A stretch of 64,000 bases of DNA, taken from assembly GCA_963790575.1 (NCBI GenBank), contig CAWBPD010000018.1, forward strand, positions 1-64,000, written 5' to 3'. Numbering within the stretch: the first letter of the stretch is position 1; each line of letters starts with the position of its first letter. Below, piece after piece: positions 54,714-63,866 of this stretch. The position numbers and the translations under genes are program-made. The notes beneath the pieces were generated by a model. It was not told the origin of the DNA. It did no database searches and saw only the letters and a list, made by a program, of their open reading frames with translations. The stretch is from CAVTSA01 sp963790575. GTDB lineage: Bacteria; Chloroflexota; Dormibacteria; Dormibacterales; Dormibacteraceae.

Positions 54714-55289
54714 GTGCCCAGTCGCCGAGATGCGTCGATCGACCCCGTACCGGAAGAGGCTCGTACTACGCTCACCGGATGGCGCATCTGGCGGCTGACT
54801 GGAGGCTCTCTGGCGGCCTGGGCGATGAGATATATGTGGGCACCCGGACCCAATAGCGCCTCCTGTCTCCGTACGGAGCTCGAACCCGGTGATCACCATG
54901 CGCCCGGCAGCACGTGCAAGTGCGGGTTCTGGGCCGTGTTCGACCCGAGTGACTGCGTGGCATTGCTGAGGAAAGCCCCGCCCGTCGATGGGGTCGTCCT
55001 CGGGCTGGTGCACGCTTGGGGCGACGTCGCAATCCATGGCAAGGAGGGCTTTCGCGCCGAGCACGCCCGTGTCGCCTGCCTGTTCAGCGACAGGTTCCTA
55101 GACGGCCTGCCCAGATGGGTCTCACGGCTTGACGAGCGACGGTGGACCTTTCGCTCCCGGCAACTGCGAAAAGCGTCCGAGCGCTACGGGGTCCCGCTGC
55201 TATCGTTGCGGGACGCGTACTCCTCAGGCCTTCTTGCTGAGTTCGGCGTCACCGCGAGCACGGATCGGCTCACTGGTGCAACCTGGTGA
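54714..55289 (+). CDS. Hypothetical protein with Cys-containing centre
   Basis: About 191 residues (start GTG 54714 or TTG 54711, uncertain). WRIWRLTGGSL, then HHAPGSTCKCGFWAVFD, VVLGLVHAWGDVAIHGKEGFRAEHARV and a helical C-terminus resemble short actinobacterial hypotheticals that have a CxCG motif followed by a W-G-V-H-GFRAE block. The function is unknown. The last residues run into a region with IS fragments, so the C-terminus may be altered. Confidence 0.5.
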   Translation: MPSRRDASIDPVPEEARTTLTGWRIWRLTGGSLAAWAMRYMWAPGPNSASCLRTELEPGDHHAPGSTCKCGFWAVFDPSDCVALLRKAPPVDGVVLGLVHAWGDVAIHGKEGFRAEHARVACLFSDRFLDGLPRWVSRLDERRWTFRSRQLRKASERYGVPLLSLRDAYSSGLLAEFGVTASTDRLTGATW

Positions 55290-55369
55290 TGTCGTTGGCC
55301 GGATCGCTTCGGCTCCGCATCCAGCGCGCGCTACACAAGCTGATCATCCTGACCCAGTACCAGGCGCTG

Positions 55370-55530
55370 GACAGTCAGGATAGCGGTCCTGCGCGGGGCC
55401 GGCGAGGTGGGGGAGCGGCGTCGCCGGGCGAGCCATCCAGGGACGGTGAGGCCGGAGCTGGTGGCGCAGCGGCAGAATCAGGTCTGGCCCTGCGACATCA
55501 GCAAGCTGTTGGGGCCGCAACACCTGGAGG
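55370..55530 (+). mobile_element. Fragment of a DDE (rve-type) transposase
   Basis: VGERRRRASHPGTVRPELVA followed by QNQVWPCDISKLLGP matches the stretch leading to the first catalytic Asp of IS3/IS481-type integrase cores (usually NQVWSWDITKL). Nothing before or after belongs to a transposase, and no terminal repeats are seen. The rest, to 55834, holds no recognisable gene. Confidence 0.55.
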
Positions 55531-55834
55531 CGTTGATGATGTCCAACTGCTGCCTCGTGTTCTTCAATGGGGACGTGCTCCGGCTGCGGCGGGGCGATGC
55601 CTTGAGCACCAACACCTTCGCTCAGCGGGGGGCACCGCCGGCCGCGGCAGGGCAGGCCGGCAGTGCGGACCTTTCGCTGGCACGGAAGCGGACGTTACGG
55701 TGGCCACGCTCAGCCCGGGATGCGATTGCGCTCATCAACGCACGCCAGGGCCAGGCCACGTGATCTTACAGGGCGGGGGGTGAACACAAGCGTGTGCGAT
55801 CTCACGACAACCCGCGACCCAGATCCCTGGATCA

Positions 55835-56488
55835 CTACGCGCACTGTGCCTTGCGGCCTTGCCTCAACGCCTGCACGATCGCCGCCTGGCCCGCGGTGAG
55901 AAGGATCAGGCCCTGTCCAAGCTGGAGCCGATCGTGATGGTGCATGGCATCCGAGACGAGCTGCAGCCCACGTTGCTGGAGATCGAGACCGGTGCGCAGA
56001 CGCGAGTCGGCTGTGGCGAGGCAGGCCGGAGCAGGATTCTTGTCGAGGTCGGTCTGAAACGTGCGCACCTCCCCCTCCGCCAGCGCCACCGCCTGTTCGC
56101 AGTTGGCCCGGCCAACCCAGTGCTGCCAGCAGGTGGCGAGTCGAAGCGTCGCCCCCGTGAGGGCGGTGCTCTGAGTGAGCACGGTCACCAGGTAGGCGCG
56201 ATAGGCTTTCTGCTGCCGGCTGGCGGCCGCCGCGGGGGCACTCGAAGGCGCCGGGCTGGGGAGCGAAGTCTGTGTGACGGTCGACGGCGAGGGCGCGGGC
56301 GCCGGACTCGTGGGATGCAGAGTGGCGACGAGGACGACCAACAGGAGCACCACGGCCACCGCCCCACCGAGTCCCGCCACCGACTGCCACTCATGCCCTC
56401 GCCACCAGGAGCGCAAGCGCCCGGCCCGACCCGGCGTCCCATCCGCTCCCGGGTCGGGCGGACCGGCCGGGGTTGGGCGGTCATCCAT
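55835..56488 (-). CDS. Hypothetical membrane-anchored protein
   Basis: 217 residues: a proline-rich cytoplasmic start, one membrane helix (GLGGAVAVVLLLVVLVATL near 39-58), a Pro/Ser/Ala linker, then an alpha-helical external domain with four Cys (TCWQHW, ANCEQA, PACLAT and the C-terminal QCA). The upstream gene overlaps its start by eight bases. Function not known. Confidence 0.6.
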   Translation of the reverse strand: MDDRPTPAGPPDPGADGTPGRAGRLRSWWRGHEWQSVAGLGGAVAVVLLLVVLVATLHPTSPAPAPSPSTVTQTSLPSPAPSSAPAAAASRQQKAYRAYLVTVLTQSTALTGATLRLATCWQHWVGRANCEQAVALAEGEVRTFQTDLDKNPAPACLATADSRLRTGLDLQQRGLQLVSDAMHHHDRLQLGQGLILLTAGQAAIVQALRQGRKAQCA

Positions 56489-57314
56489 CGCTCAGGACCT
56501 CTGGGATGGAACCTGTGGCATGAGCTCGTGCAGGGCCCGCCAGACCAGCCTCCGCCGGCTGAGCCGTCGGGGGGCCATCACGGTCAGGAGGCAGGGCGGC
56601 GGCTTCACCGGGCCCGGCAGGAGCCGACTCCTGCTGAGGCGCAGGTTCTTCGGGCGGCTCTCCTCCCAGCCGCGCCAACTCCTCCCGCACGGCCATCACG
56701 CCGTAGGGCAGTGTCCAAACCAGCACCGCCGCACAGCCCGCCACCAGCTCGACGGCGATGGCGGCGCGCCGCATCTGCGAGAACCCTCGCCCGGAGTCGT
56801 TGATCAAGCCCACGACCAACCCGATCAGGCAGCCCACGACGGCACCGGCGATCCCAACGACCAGCGCAGCCAGGAAAGCCGCACCTGCCGTGAACACGAT
56901 GTTGAGCATGGACACCTCGGAACCGGACAGGACTCCGATGAGTCCCAGCAGACCCAGGATCAGCGCGCTGATCACGAAGACCACCACGGCCGCCGCCCCG
57001 GCGGCTGGAAGAGCGAACAGGATGGCGCCGATGACGACACCGCGCCAGATCGCGCCGCCGACCCGGATGTGCTGCGGATGGTAGGTCACGGTCTTCGAAG
57101 GCCCCTTGGCGAGTACGGCCGCCGGGGATACCTTCAGAGCCGGGTTGGCGTGCCCCCAAACCTGTAGTGCTCGTGCCGCCTCCTCGGCCCGCACCTGATC
57201 CGGGAAGCCGGCGGTGACAAGCACGCGCTGGACGCGCGGGGCTAAGGCGGCGTTGCGCCACGGCCAACGAAGGCGGCGGCCCGCGTCCCGGGCTGGGGGA
57301 AGCTGATCTGCCAC
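56481..57314 (-). CDS. Hypothetical protein with central membrane helices
   Basis: 277 residues. A soluble N-terminal part (VQRVLVTAGFPDQVRAEEAARAL) resembles the start of DUF1269-like proteins, followed by four hydrophobic helices (GVVIGAILFALPAAGAAAVVV, VISALILGLLGLIGVLSG and so on) and a proline-rich tail. The gene overlaps the next one by eight bases, so both form an operon. Start site uncertain. Confidence 0.55.
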   Translation of the reverse strand: MADQLPPARDAGRRLRWPWRNAALAPRVQRVLVTAGFPDQVRAEEAARALQVWGHANPALKVSPAAVLAKGPSKTVTYHPQHIRVGGAIWRGVVIGAILFALPAAGAAAVVVFVISALILGLLGLIGVLSGSEVSMLNIVFTAGAAFLAALVVGIAGAVVGCLIGLVVGLINDSGRGFSQMRRAAIAVELVAGCAAVLVWTLPYGVMAVREELARLGGEPPEEPAPQQESAPAGPGEAAALPPDRDGPPTAQPAEAGLAGPARAHATGSIPEVLSDG

Positions 57315-57547
57315 GTTGCGAACATATGCAGATCCCGGGCGTCCGCATGCCCGAGCTGGAGCGTCCTTTCGACAAATGTGTGGAGCGAAGTGGCACGACG
57401 CACTCGCCCGTCCGACTCGTCTGAGCTCTCGTCCTCGCTGCGGCCACCTGGGCGGCCCGTTTCGTGTCCGAGATTTCGCATCCCCAGTCCCGCTCGCGAC
57501 CCCTGAGTTCCGGCGATCACGGGATGGTGGCCGACGGCCCTCTTCAA

Positions 57548-57690
57548 CAGCGCTGGTTTGGGCCGGTGGATCTCCGTCCGGATAATGTGGTGATTAGGAG
57601 CGCCACCACCGTGACCAGATACAGCTGACCCATCAGCGCCTCGATGACGCCCAAGGGCCGACCCGCGGGCAGCACCAGCACCGGGACGAA
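57548..57690 (-). pseudogene. C-terminal fragment of a two-helix K+ channel
   Basis: GDFVPV followed by PAGRPLGVIEALMGQLYLV and VVALLI is the end of the pore and the second helix of an Ion_trans_2 channel. The first helix and most of the selectivity filter are missing upstream. Confidence 0.55.
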
Positions 57691-57935
57691 GTCGCCAGCT
57701 CGAACGGGTGGGTGGCGTTGTGCTCGGTTACGGTCCCCTCCTCCTGCTTTTCGCGCTCGCGATCGTCGTGGCGTACCCCCCAGTAAGCCGGGTCAATTTG
57801 CTGGCGGATCTTGATCAGCGAACCGCCCCCACTTATTCTCATCTTACTGGGCGCGTTGGTGGCGTTCATCCTGATGAGGAGGATGCTCGGAGAGCTCAGG
57901 TCACGCTGATTGCGGCAACTGATTGGAGGAAAAGC

Positions 57936-58355
57936 ATGGACACCAACACTCCGTCTGGCCCGGCGAATGAGGACGTTGACGTCCGGAAACCGTCACTGCG
58001 CGTGGGGAGGGCAGCCAGAGGGCGGTCACGAAGATCGATCGTCGCAACGGTCGAGCTACTGGGTGGCCTCTCCAACGCATCCGCCGAATCGTTGCATACG
58101 CTCAGCATCGCGCTTACCCCGGAATTGGTTGCGACCGATGGGCTAGGCAACAGCTTTCTAGCAGGCCTCAGGGATGGCAACGCTCGATTCTTCGAGGAGC
58201 TGTCCAACACCTCACGGCGCGTGTTCGATGCTCTTCGGGCACCGCGGTCTGAGGGCCAGACGAAGGTGGATGCCGAGACCGTGGCGCAACGCCTAGACTA
58301 CGAACGGCTCGCACAGTTGGTGGCGTCCGAGATGAAGAAGAGGGAGACCACGTGA
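57936..58355 (+). CDS. Hypothetical protein
   Basis: 139 residues from the ATG at 57936 with GGAGG six bases upstream. An Arg-rich start, a Ser/Ala helix (VELLGGLSNASAESLHTL) and a charged C-terminal helix (LDYERLAQLVASEMKKRETT) suggest an all-alpha soluble protein. No family recognised. Confidence 0.55.
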   Translation: MDTNTPSGPANEDVDVRKPSLRVGRAARGRSRRSIVATVELLGGLSNASAESLHTLSIALTPELVATDGLGNSFLAGLRDGNARFFEELSNTSRRVFDALRAPRSEGQTKVDAETVAQRLDYERLAQLVASEMKKRETT

Positions 58356-58908
58356 AATCGGGTCAGGCTCGACCTCGAACCCTTGAATTCGATGCGTTTT
58401 CACACCCATACCAGCAGCCAGCGATAGCACCATTGACGAAGTCAACCATAGAGGCGGTGGGGACGACATCTCCTGATCCGTAAATTGATCGATTCATTCG
58501 AGGTGGCCGGAACATCGCCATGCTGAAAGCCGTAGTTCGCAGTTCCCGTGGAATGGTGCCTACCGATGATCTCATCGGCGTGTTTTTGCTGTTCCGCAGC
58601 GGTGCTTGGCACGGTGCTATTTCAGTTCCGCCAGGCCAGTACAGGACACCACGGGAGCCGCTTTCTCGACGAGCCCGGGCCCAGATCGGAGTGCCTGCGC
58701 AACATGACTTTGCCGGTTGCGCAGTAGTGACGTTGTTGTCGCTGGTGCACCTCAGGAGTTACAAGTCCGGCCTCGGTCCGTTCGGGTGACAGCCTCGAAC
58801 GCCACCGCGTGGTGTCGGCGTCGGGGTGAGTCGGGCCCTGTCGCACGCCGCTGCTGCCAAACTGCTGTCACCCGCGCGCCAGTCGCCGGACACCGGTCGC
58901 CAGGAGTG
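58356..58908. other. Gap without a recognisable gene, left flank of the IS
   Basis: This is a locally less GC-rich stretch (for example around 58480-58500). No gene was seen. Confidence 0.5.
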
Positions 58909-60610
58909 CCTAACCCAGATATTTCATGTGGGGCGTTGAGAAGGGCGGCGTAGGGGAACGAAAGGTGCCAGCCCGAACTGGGAGAATGCGGTTGTCCAAG
59001 ACCCATTCGTCCAGCCGAGGAGGCACCTTCCAGGTGAAGCGTAGCAGCACTCGTCGCCCTTCCTTCGCAGTCAGCACCGACGGCCGCGGCCTCGTCAATC
59101 ACGCCGGCGCCGCCGCACTCCGCGAGCTTGCCGATCGACTCGGCTACACCCAGGCTCTCTGCGACGGCCTCGACCCACGACATGCGCCTCGCGCCGTCCA
59201 CCATCCCGGCGCCGTGCTCACTGATCTCGTCGTCAGCATCGCCGACGGCGGTGACTGCCTGAGCGACCTCTCCGCACTTCGCGATCAGCCCGATCTCTTC
59301 GGCCACGTCGCCTCCACTCCGACCGCCTGGCGCGTCATCGAGCGCCTGCAAGCGGCCGACCTGGACCGGTTGCGCGAGGCGCGACGGCATCTCCGCCAGC
59401 GGGCCTGGCAAAGCGCCGGCACACCCGAGCTGCTGGTCCTCGACATCGACGCCACCCTGGTCACCGCGCATTCCGAAAAGGAGCAGGCCTCGGGCAACTA
59501 CAAGCACGGCTTCGGCTACCATCCTTTGACTGGCTTCCTGGAGGCCACCGGCGAGGCGATGGCCGCCGTCCTGCGCCCGGGCAGCGCCGGCTCCAACACC
59601 GTCACCGATCACCTCGAGGTCTTCGAGCTGGCCTGCCGGCAGCTCCCGGAGTGGGTGCGCGACGCCCCCCTGCTGGTGCGCTACGACAGCGCCGGCGCCA
59701 CCCACAAATTCCTGGAAGGCGTGCGCGCTCGCGAGCACACCAAGTTCTCGGTCGGCTTCGATCTCCGCGAGGAGGTCAGGGAGGCCATCCTCTGTGTTCC
59801 CGAGGAGAGCTGGACCCCGGCCATCCGCCAGGACGCCGAGGAGCGCGAGGGGGCGGACGTCTGCGAGCTCGTCGACCTCGATCTCTCCGCCTGGCCCTCA
59901 GGCACCCGCGCCATCTGCCGCCGTGAGCGTCCCCACCCCGGTGCCCAGCTCTCCTTCACCGACCACGAGGGCTGGCGCTTCCAGGTCTTCATCACCGACC
60001 AGGAGGACGCTGACCTCGCCCTTCTGGAGGCGCGCCATCGTGCCCGCGCCCGCTGCGAGGACCAGATCCGCTGTGCCAAGGAGACCGGACTCCGCGCCTT
60101 TCCCTTCCGTGATTTCCTACCCAACCAGATCTGGCTGGAACTGGTTCTCGCCGCTCATGACCTGCTCTGCCACTTCCGCCGCATCGCTCTCAGCGGCCTG
60201 GCGCGGCTCTGGGAGCCGGGCACGCTGCGCTACCGTCTCCTGCACACCGCAGGGCGCCTGGTCCATGGCGGCCGCCGCCTCCTCCTGCGCCTGCAGTCCA
60301 ACTGGCGCTGGAGCGAGTTGCTGGCCACCGCCTTCACCCGCATCCGACAGATCCCGGAGACCTGATCCCGGCCCACCACCACCCGGCCGCCTCGACCGAT
60401 CACCGCAGGGGGCGAGGTCGGCACGCCTCTCGAGCTCGCGCGCGCCCCTGTCCGGGCCCCCGCCGGCATCCGCTCCGGACTCTCGACCCTGGCGAAAGCC
60501 ACGAACCCAACGCGACGAACCCATCAGTCGGGCGCGAATGTCAACCTCAGCCCTCTCCGTCCTTGACTGCGCACCCTCCGGAAACCTTCATGAAAAATCT
60601 GGGCTAAAGG
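58909..60610. mobile_element. Complete IS1380-type insertion sequence
   Basis: The left end CCTAACCCAGATATTTCATG (58909-58928) and the inverted right end CATGAAAAATCTGGGCTAAAGG (60589-60610) match over TAxCCCAGATxTTTCATG, giving an element of about 1.7 kb around a single transposase gene, as usual for IS1380. No clear target duplication was found. About 220 bases between the transposase stop and the right end hold no gene. Confidence 0.75.
59034..60365 (+). CDS. IS1380-family DDE transposase
   Basis: 443 residues from a GTG at 59034 with GAGGAGG upstream. The frame is open from 58926, and an ATG at 58986 is an alternative. RPSFAVSTDGRGLVNHAGAA is the family start. Catalytic candidates are the Asp in LLVLDIDATLV, the Asp in LLVRYDSAGATHKF, and a Glu in the C-terminal half (DQIRCAKETGLRAFPF). 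HGFGYHPLTGF is a further family signature. The frame is undamaged, so the element may be active. Confidence 0.88.
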   Translation: MKRSSTRRPSFAVSTDGRGLVNHAGAAALRELADRLGYTQALCDGLDPRHAPRAVHHPGAVLTDLVVSIADGGDCLSDLSALRDQPDLFGHVASTPTAWRVIERLQAADLDRLREARRHLRQRAWQSAGTPELLVLDIDATLVTAHSEKEQASGNYKHGFGYHPLTGFLEATGEAMAAVLRPGSAGSNTVTDHLEVFELACRQLPEWVRDAPLLVRYDSAGATHKFLEGVRAREHTKFSVGFDLREEVREAILCVPEESWTPAIRQDAEEREGADVCELVDLDLSAWPSGTRAICRRERPHPGAQLSFTDHEGWRFQVFITDQEDADLALLEARHRARARCEDQIRCAKETGLRAFPFRDFLPNQIWLELVLAAHDLLCHFRRIALSGLARLWEPGTLRYRLLHTAGRLVHGGRRLLLRLQSNWRWSELLATAFTRIRQIPET

Positions 60611-60639
60611 GCCGGAGTCGACCGGCTTGCAGCGTCCTG

Positions 60640-60850
60640 TCAGGGGGCCATCCGTGGGTTTTCGATCAGCCAGCGCCAGGTCCCGTCCGGCTGGCGGCGA
60701 GCCGCCGAGGACGCGCCGGAACGCGTTGAGGCCAACGGTGCGCTGTCCCGGCGGGAAGCCGAGCACCGCACCGGTTCATAGAGAGCGACGAGCCCCTCGA
60801 TGTCACCGGTGTTCAGTCGCTCTTTGAAGAATTGTTCAGGTTCTCGGGAA
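60640..60850 (-). pseudogene. NTF2-like (SnoaL/DUF4440) protein, broken
   Basis: EPEQFFKERLNTGDIEGLVALYEP opens the family; a second frame then reads LGFPPGQRTVGLNAFRRVL, and the first frame returns with RRQPDGTWRWLIENP, the final strand. Two indels and a shortened middle leave about 70 residues of a normal 130. It lies just right of the IS. Confidence 0.6.
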
Positions 60851-60979
60851 CCGGGGCGGCTGATGTGCGACGGGGCGCTCGGTCATGGCCAGAAGCATGA
60901 CTGCGCACGGGCCTCGCTCGGCCCTAGCCTGGCTACTTTCCCCGGAGGAAGTCGGAAGTGGCTAGCCATAACGACGCGG

Positions 60980-61312
60980 TCATGGCGTGACTTCCGGCTC
61001 CACCTCGAGGGCCACCTCATACAGGAGCGGATGAGGGGTGACATGGAGGCCAGGATCGTCAACCAGCCGTTGGGTGGAGCCGCTGAACTCGGGAATGGCT
61101 AATGCCGCATCCAGCGCCTCTCTGCTCTCCCACTCGGCGACGTTCACGAAGCGCGGCTGCGCGTCATCGATCAGCGAACGGTGCATGCGGGCTCGAACCA
61201 TGCCCCGCTGCCGGGCCATAACCCGGGCGTCTTCCCTCCACCGCTCTAGGAACCGTCCCGATTCCTGCACCGGGACCGTAAAGCCGTTGATGACGATGAC
61301 GGGCTTGCGCAT
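60980..61312 (-). CDS. ABM-domain (antibiotic biosynthesis monooxygenase fold) protein
   Basis: 110 residues from the ATG at 61312, preceded by GGAG. VIVINGFTVPVQESGRFLERW, then MVRARMHRSLIDDAQPRFVNVAEWES is the dimeric ferredoxin-like ABM pattern. Members act as cofactor-free monooxygenases or heme-degrading enzymes. The substrate is unknown. Confidence 0.7.
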   Translation of the reverse strand: MRKPVIVINGFTVPVQESGRFLERWREDARVMARQRGMVRARMHRSLIDDAQPRFVNVAEWESREALDAALAIPEFSGSTQRLVDDPGLHVTPHPLLYEVALEVEPEVTP

Positions 61313-61331
61313 AGCGATCTCCAACCTCCAA

Positions 61332-61634
61332 TCAAGAAATACCTGCAAGAAGTAATGCTGGCGCTATGTAGGTGTTGACGTCGAGATGCTCATCCGCCTG
61401 TTTCTCGACTGCGCGCCCGACCGCGTCTTGCATCTGGGAGCTGGCGCCGAGGGGGGCCATCGTGGACAGGTACCCGTTGGTGTCGAGAACCAGGTTGCGC
61501 GCCCAGGTTGTCATCGGAGCGAGCGTCAGGCCGACGACGGAGAGGACGACCCGGATTACTGTGAGGGTGGAGCGGGCGATCACTCCCACCGCCGGGGCCT
61601 CATAAGCGATCCTGGACTCTGCGCCGACCATCAT
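61332..61634 (-). pseudogene. Truncated actinobacterial membrane protein
   Basis: 100 residues. One hydrophobic helix (VIRVVLSVVGLTLAPMTTW) followed by ARNLVLDTNGYLSTMAPLG and VEKQADEHLDVNTYIA resembles the first quarter of a larger multi-pass protein; the last residues (PALLLAGIS) are unrelated. The ATG at 61634 overlaps the ClC stop (ATGA), with GGAGG four bases upstream, so the fragment is probably translated. Confidence 0.55.
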
Positions 61635-62971
61635 CCGTCCTCCGCCGCGGTGGCGGTGTGGGGTTGCCCTTCTGGCTCGGCGGCGTGGGATCCCATGAGC
61701 GCCGAACCTTCCAGCGCGTTCACGGCGAGCCACGCTGCGACCGAGGCCAGGACGGTCGCCGGGATCGCGTCGATGCCGTCCTTCCCGACAAGCAGGCCGG
61801 CAAACAGGAGGGGGGCGAAGAGAAGCCGCGTCTGAGCGGCCATCCCAGCCGCTGCCCCGATCGCGACCGCCAGCGTCGGCGACATCCCGAACCACGCCAC
61901 CGGGAAGGAGGCGAGCGCGATCCCAAGGAAGATCGCTGGGAAGATGGGGCCACCACGGAAGCCGCAACCAAGGCTGACGATATAGCCCAGCGCCTTCGCG
62001 ACGAGTAGAACCAACACGAGGCCGGCGGAGGTCGCCGTCGCTACCACCCCGACTGAGGCTTGGCCCGAGAAGAGGACGTCGTTCGGGTTCGCGCCCAGAC
62101 GTTCGGCGGCGAGCGCGATGAGGCCCACACAGAGGCCGCCCGCGAGGAGAAGCAAAGGCTTTCCGCGAGAGCGAGTCTGCAGCGCATCGATCGCCATCGC
62201 CGCGCGTCGGACGAGCGCGATAAGGAGTGCCGCCCCTAGGCCTACCAGTATTGCGATCAGGAGGTCCACCAAGTGCAGCCCCTGGTAGGCGGGGAGGTTC
62301 GGGACCAGCAGCCCGGGCGCGTTGAGGCCGCCGAAGTTTCCGACCCCTACGAACACCAGGTAGCCGATCGCCGCCGCCACCAGACCTGGCAGCAAGATTT
62401 GGAGGGCAGCAGTACCCAGCGACAGACTTCCTTCCACCATCAGCAGGCCGGCCACGATCGGCCCATCGAAGAGCGCCGACAGCGCAGAGAACGAACCCGC
62501 CGCGGACAGGACTGCCGTTGGGCGCGCACCGACCCGGGCGAGCCGGGCCGCGACCATCCCTACCACCGAGCCGAGCGCAAGCACAGGCGCCTCAGGGCCC
62601 AGCACAGCACCGAACGGCAGGGTGCCAAGTGCGGCGATGGCGACGCCAGGCCCATGTGCGATCGGCGTCGGCTTGGAGCTCAGGCCCTCGAGCGGTGTGT
62701 TGCCGCCATCACCGGGAAGTACAGTGCGTGCGAAGAGCACGATGAGCGCACCGAGAACCGGCAGACCGAGCACGATGTACCAGGGGGCTACGGAGGCGCC
62801 CAGCCATGGGGGCAGCTGGTGCCAGAGGAAGCTCTCGATGCCGTGCACCGCTGCCAGGAAGAGGGCGGCGACCACTGCGGCCGGAATCCCGAGCAGACCG
62901 CCGACGACGATCAGCGCGAGAAACGCGGGGCTGGTCGGTGAGGCGCGACCGGTCGGGGCTGTCATATTCAC
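61631..62971 (-). CDS. ClC-family chloride channel or transporter (second paralogue)
   Basis: 446 residues (an ATG at 62965 is also possible). Motifs: GNTPLEGLSSKP, GAVLGPEAPVLALGS, SFSALSALFDGPIVAGLLMVE and GCGFRGGPIFPAIFLG. It has diverged clearly from the first ClC at 47952, so it is not a recent duplicate. It overlaps the truncated membrane gene downstream. Confidence 0.85.
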   Translation of the reverse strand: MNMTAPTGRASPTSPAFLALIVVGGLLGIPAAVVAALFLAAVHGIESFLWHQLPPWLGASVAPWYIVLGLPVLGALIVLFARTVLPGDGGNTPLEGLSSKPTPIAHGPGVAIAALGTLPFGAVLGPEAPVLALGSVVGMVAARLARVGARPTAVLSAAGSFSALSALFDGPIVAGLLMVEGSLSLGTAALQILLPGLVAAAIGYLVFVGVGNFGGLNAPGLLVPNLPAYQGLHLVDLLIAILVGLGAALLIALVRRAAMAIDALQTRSRGKPLLLLAGGLCVGLIALAAERLGANPNDVLFSGQASVGVVATATSAGLVLVLLVAKALGYIVSLGCGFRGGPIFPAIFLGIALASFPVAWFGMSPTLAVAIGAAAGMAAQTRLLFAPLLFAGLLVGKDGIDAIPATVLASVAAWLAVNALEGSALMGSHAAEPEGQPHTATAAEDG

Positions 62972-63055
62972 TCACTCAAGGCGGTGCCCGGCGACGGGAT
63001 GCATATCCAACCCTGCGGTCTGGGGCGACGACGTATCGAGGTCGATGTGCCAGGG

Positions 63056-63158
63056 GTTGGACAAATCGCTGCTGGGACGGCGCTCGTTCCGCGTCTCCTG
63101 AAACGGGCGCCCCCCACCCCTGAGTTGCTCGCAGGGCACGGCATGGGTTTTGTCCAAC
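63056..63158. repeat. 10-bp inverted repeat upstream of HdeD
   Basis: GTTGGACAAA (63056-63065) and TTTGTCCAAC (63149-63158) are exact reverse complements 83 bases apart, in the 280-base region between ClC and HdeD. It could be paired operators or a relic of a mobile end. Confidence 0.45.
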
Positions 63159-63251
63159 AGGGGCCGGCATCCTCCGACCTCCCGGTGTGTGCGGGGGGCA
63201 TTCTTACGGGGTCGAAGACGGCCCCCCGCGAGATGAACGGGAGAGAGTCAT

Positions 63252-63866
63252 ATGTCGTTCTACGCAGTCCAGGCCCCGGCGCCACCGGATCCGCGTGGCC
63301 GCGTGGCCCCGGCACCCTGGTGGCTCGTCCTGCTGGAGGGCGTCGCCGGCCTGATTCTGGGTCTGCTCCTGCTGACCAATACGGCCCGGACCCTCTTCAC
63401 GCTGGTGCTGGTCCTCGGCATCTATTGGTTCGTCGTCGGTCTGCTGGATCTGGTCATGATGTTCGTCGACCGGCGCCACTGGGGATGGAAGCTGCTCTCC
63501 GGCGTGGTCGGAATCGTCGCCGGCCTGGTCGTGATCCGCGACCCATTGTGGGCCGCGGCCTTGATACCCACCACTTTGGTGTGGATCCTCGGGGCAGCCG
63601 GCGTCCTGATCGGACTCGTGGCCATCTTTCGCGCTTTCACCGGCGGCGGCTGGGGGGTTGGCATCCTGGGCGTGGTGAGCTCGGTGATCGGCATCTTCCT
63701 TCTTCTGCACGCCCTGGTCACGGCCGTAGTCCTCATCTACACGGTCGCACTCATCGCGATCATCGGCGGCATCATCGCCATCGTCAGCTCGTTCTTCCTC
63801 CTCGCCGGTGAGCGCCGCGGACGGGCGGGCGGCGTCGTCAGCGAAGCCGCACCGTACCGGCCCTAG
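63252..63866 (+). CDS. HdeD/DUF308 membrane protein (second paralogue)
   Basis: 204 residues, GGAGAGAG ribosome site. Six hydrophobic helices (WWLVLLEGVAGLILGLLLL, FTLVLVLGIYWFVVGLLDL, LLSGVVGIVAGLVVI and so on), with the conserved GIYW as in the copy A protein but otherwise different. A role in acid or envelope stress is inferred from family only. Confidence 0.8.
   Translation: MSFYAVQAPAPPDPRGRVAPAPWWLVLLEGVAGLILGLLLLTNTARTLFTLVLVLGIYWFVVGLLDLVMMFVDRRHWGWKLLSGVVGIVAGLVVIRDPLWAAALIPTTLVWILGAAGVLIGLVAIFRAFTGGGWGVGILGVVSSVIGIFLLLHALVTAVVLIYTVALIAIIGGIIAIVSSFFLLAGERRGRAGGVVSEAAPYRP

Noticed and set aside
54210..55064. 284-residue leftward frame
   Set aside because: Low-complexity composition, overlaps the DUF7144 membrane gene on the other strand, no ribosome site or known motif.
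47952..62971. The two ClC genes as a second segmental duplication
   Set aside because: They share only family motifs, lie in opposite orientation with different neighbours, and are clearly old paralogues.
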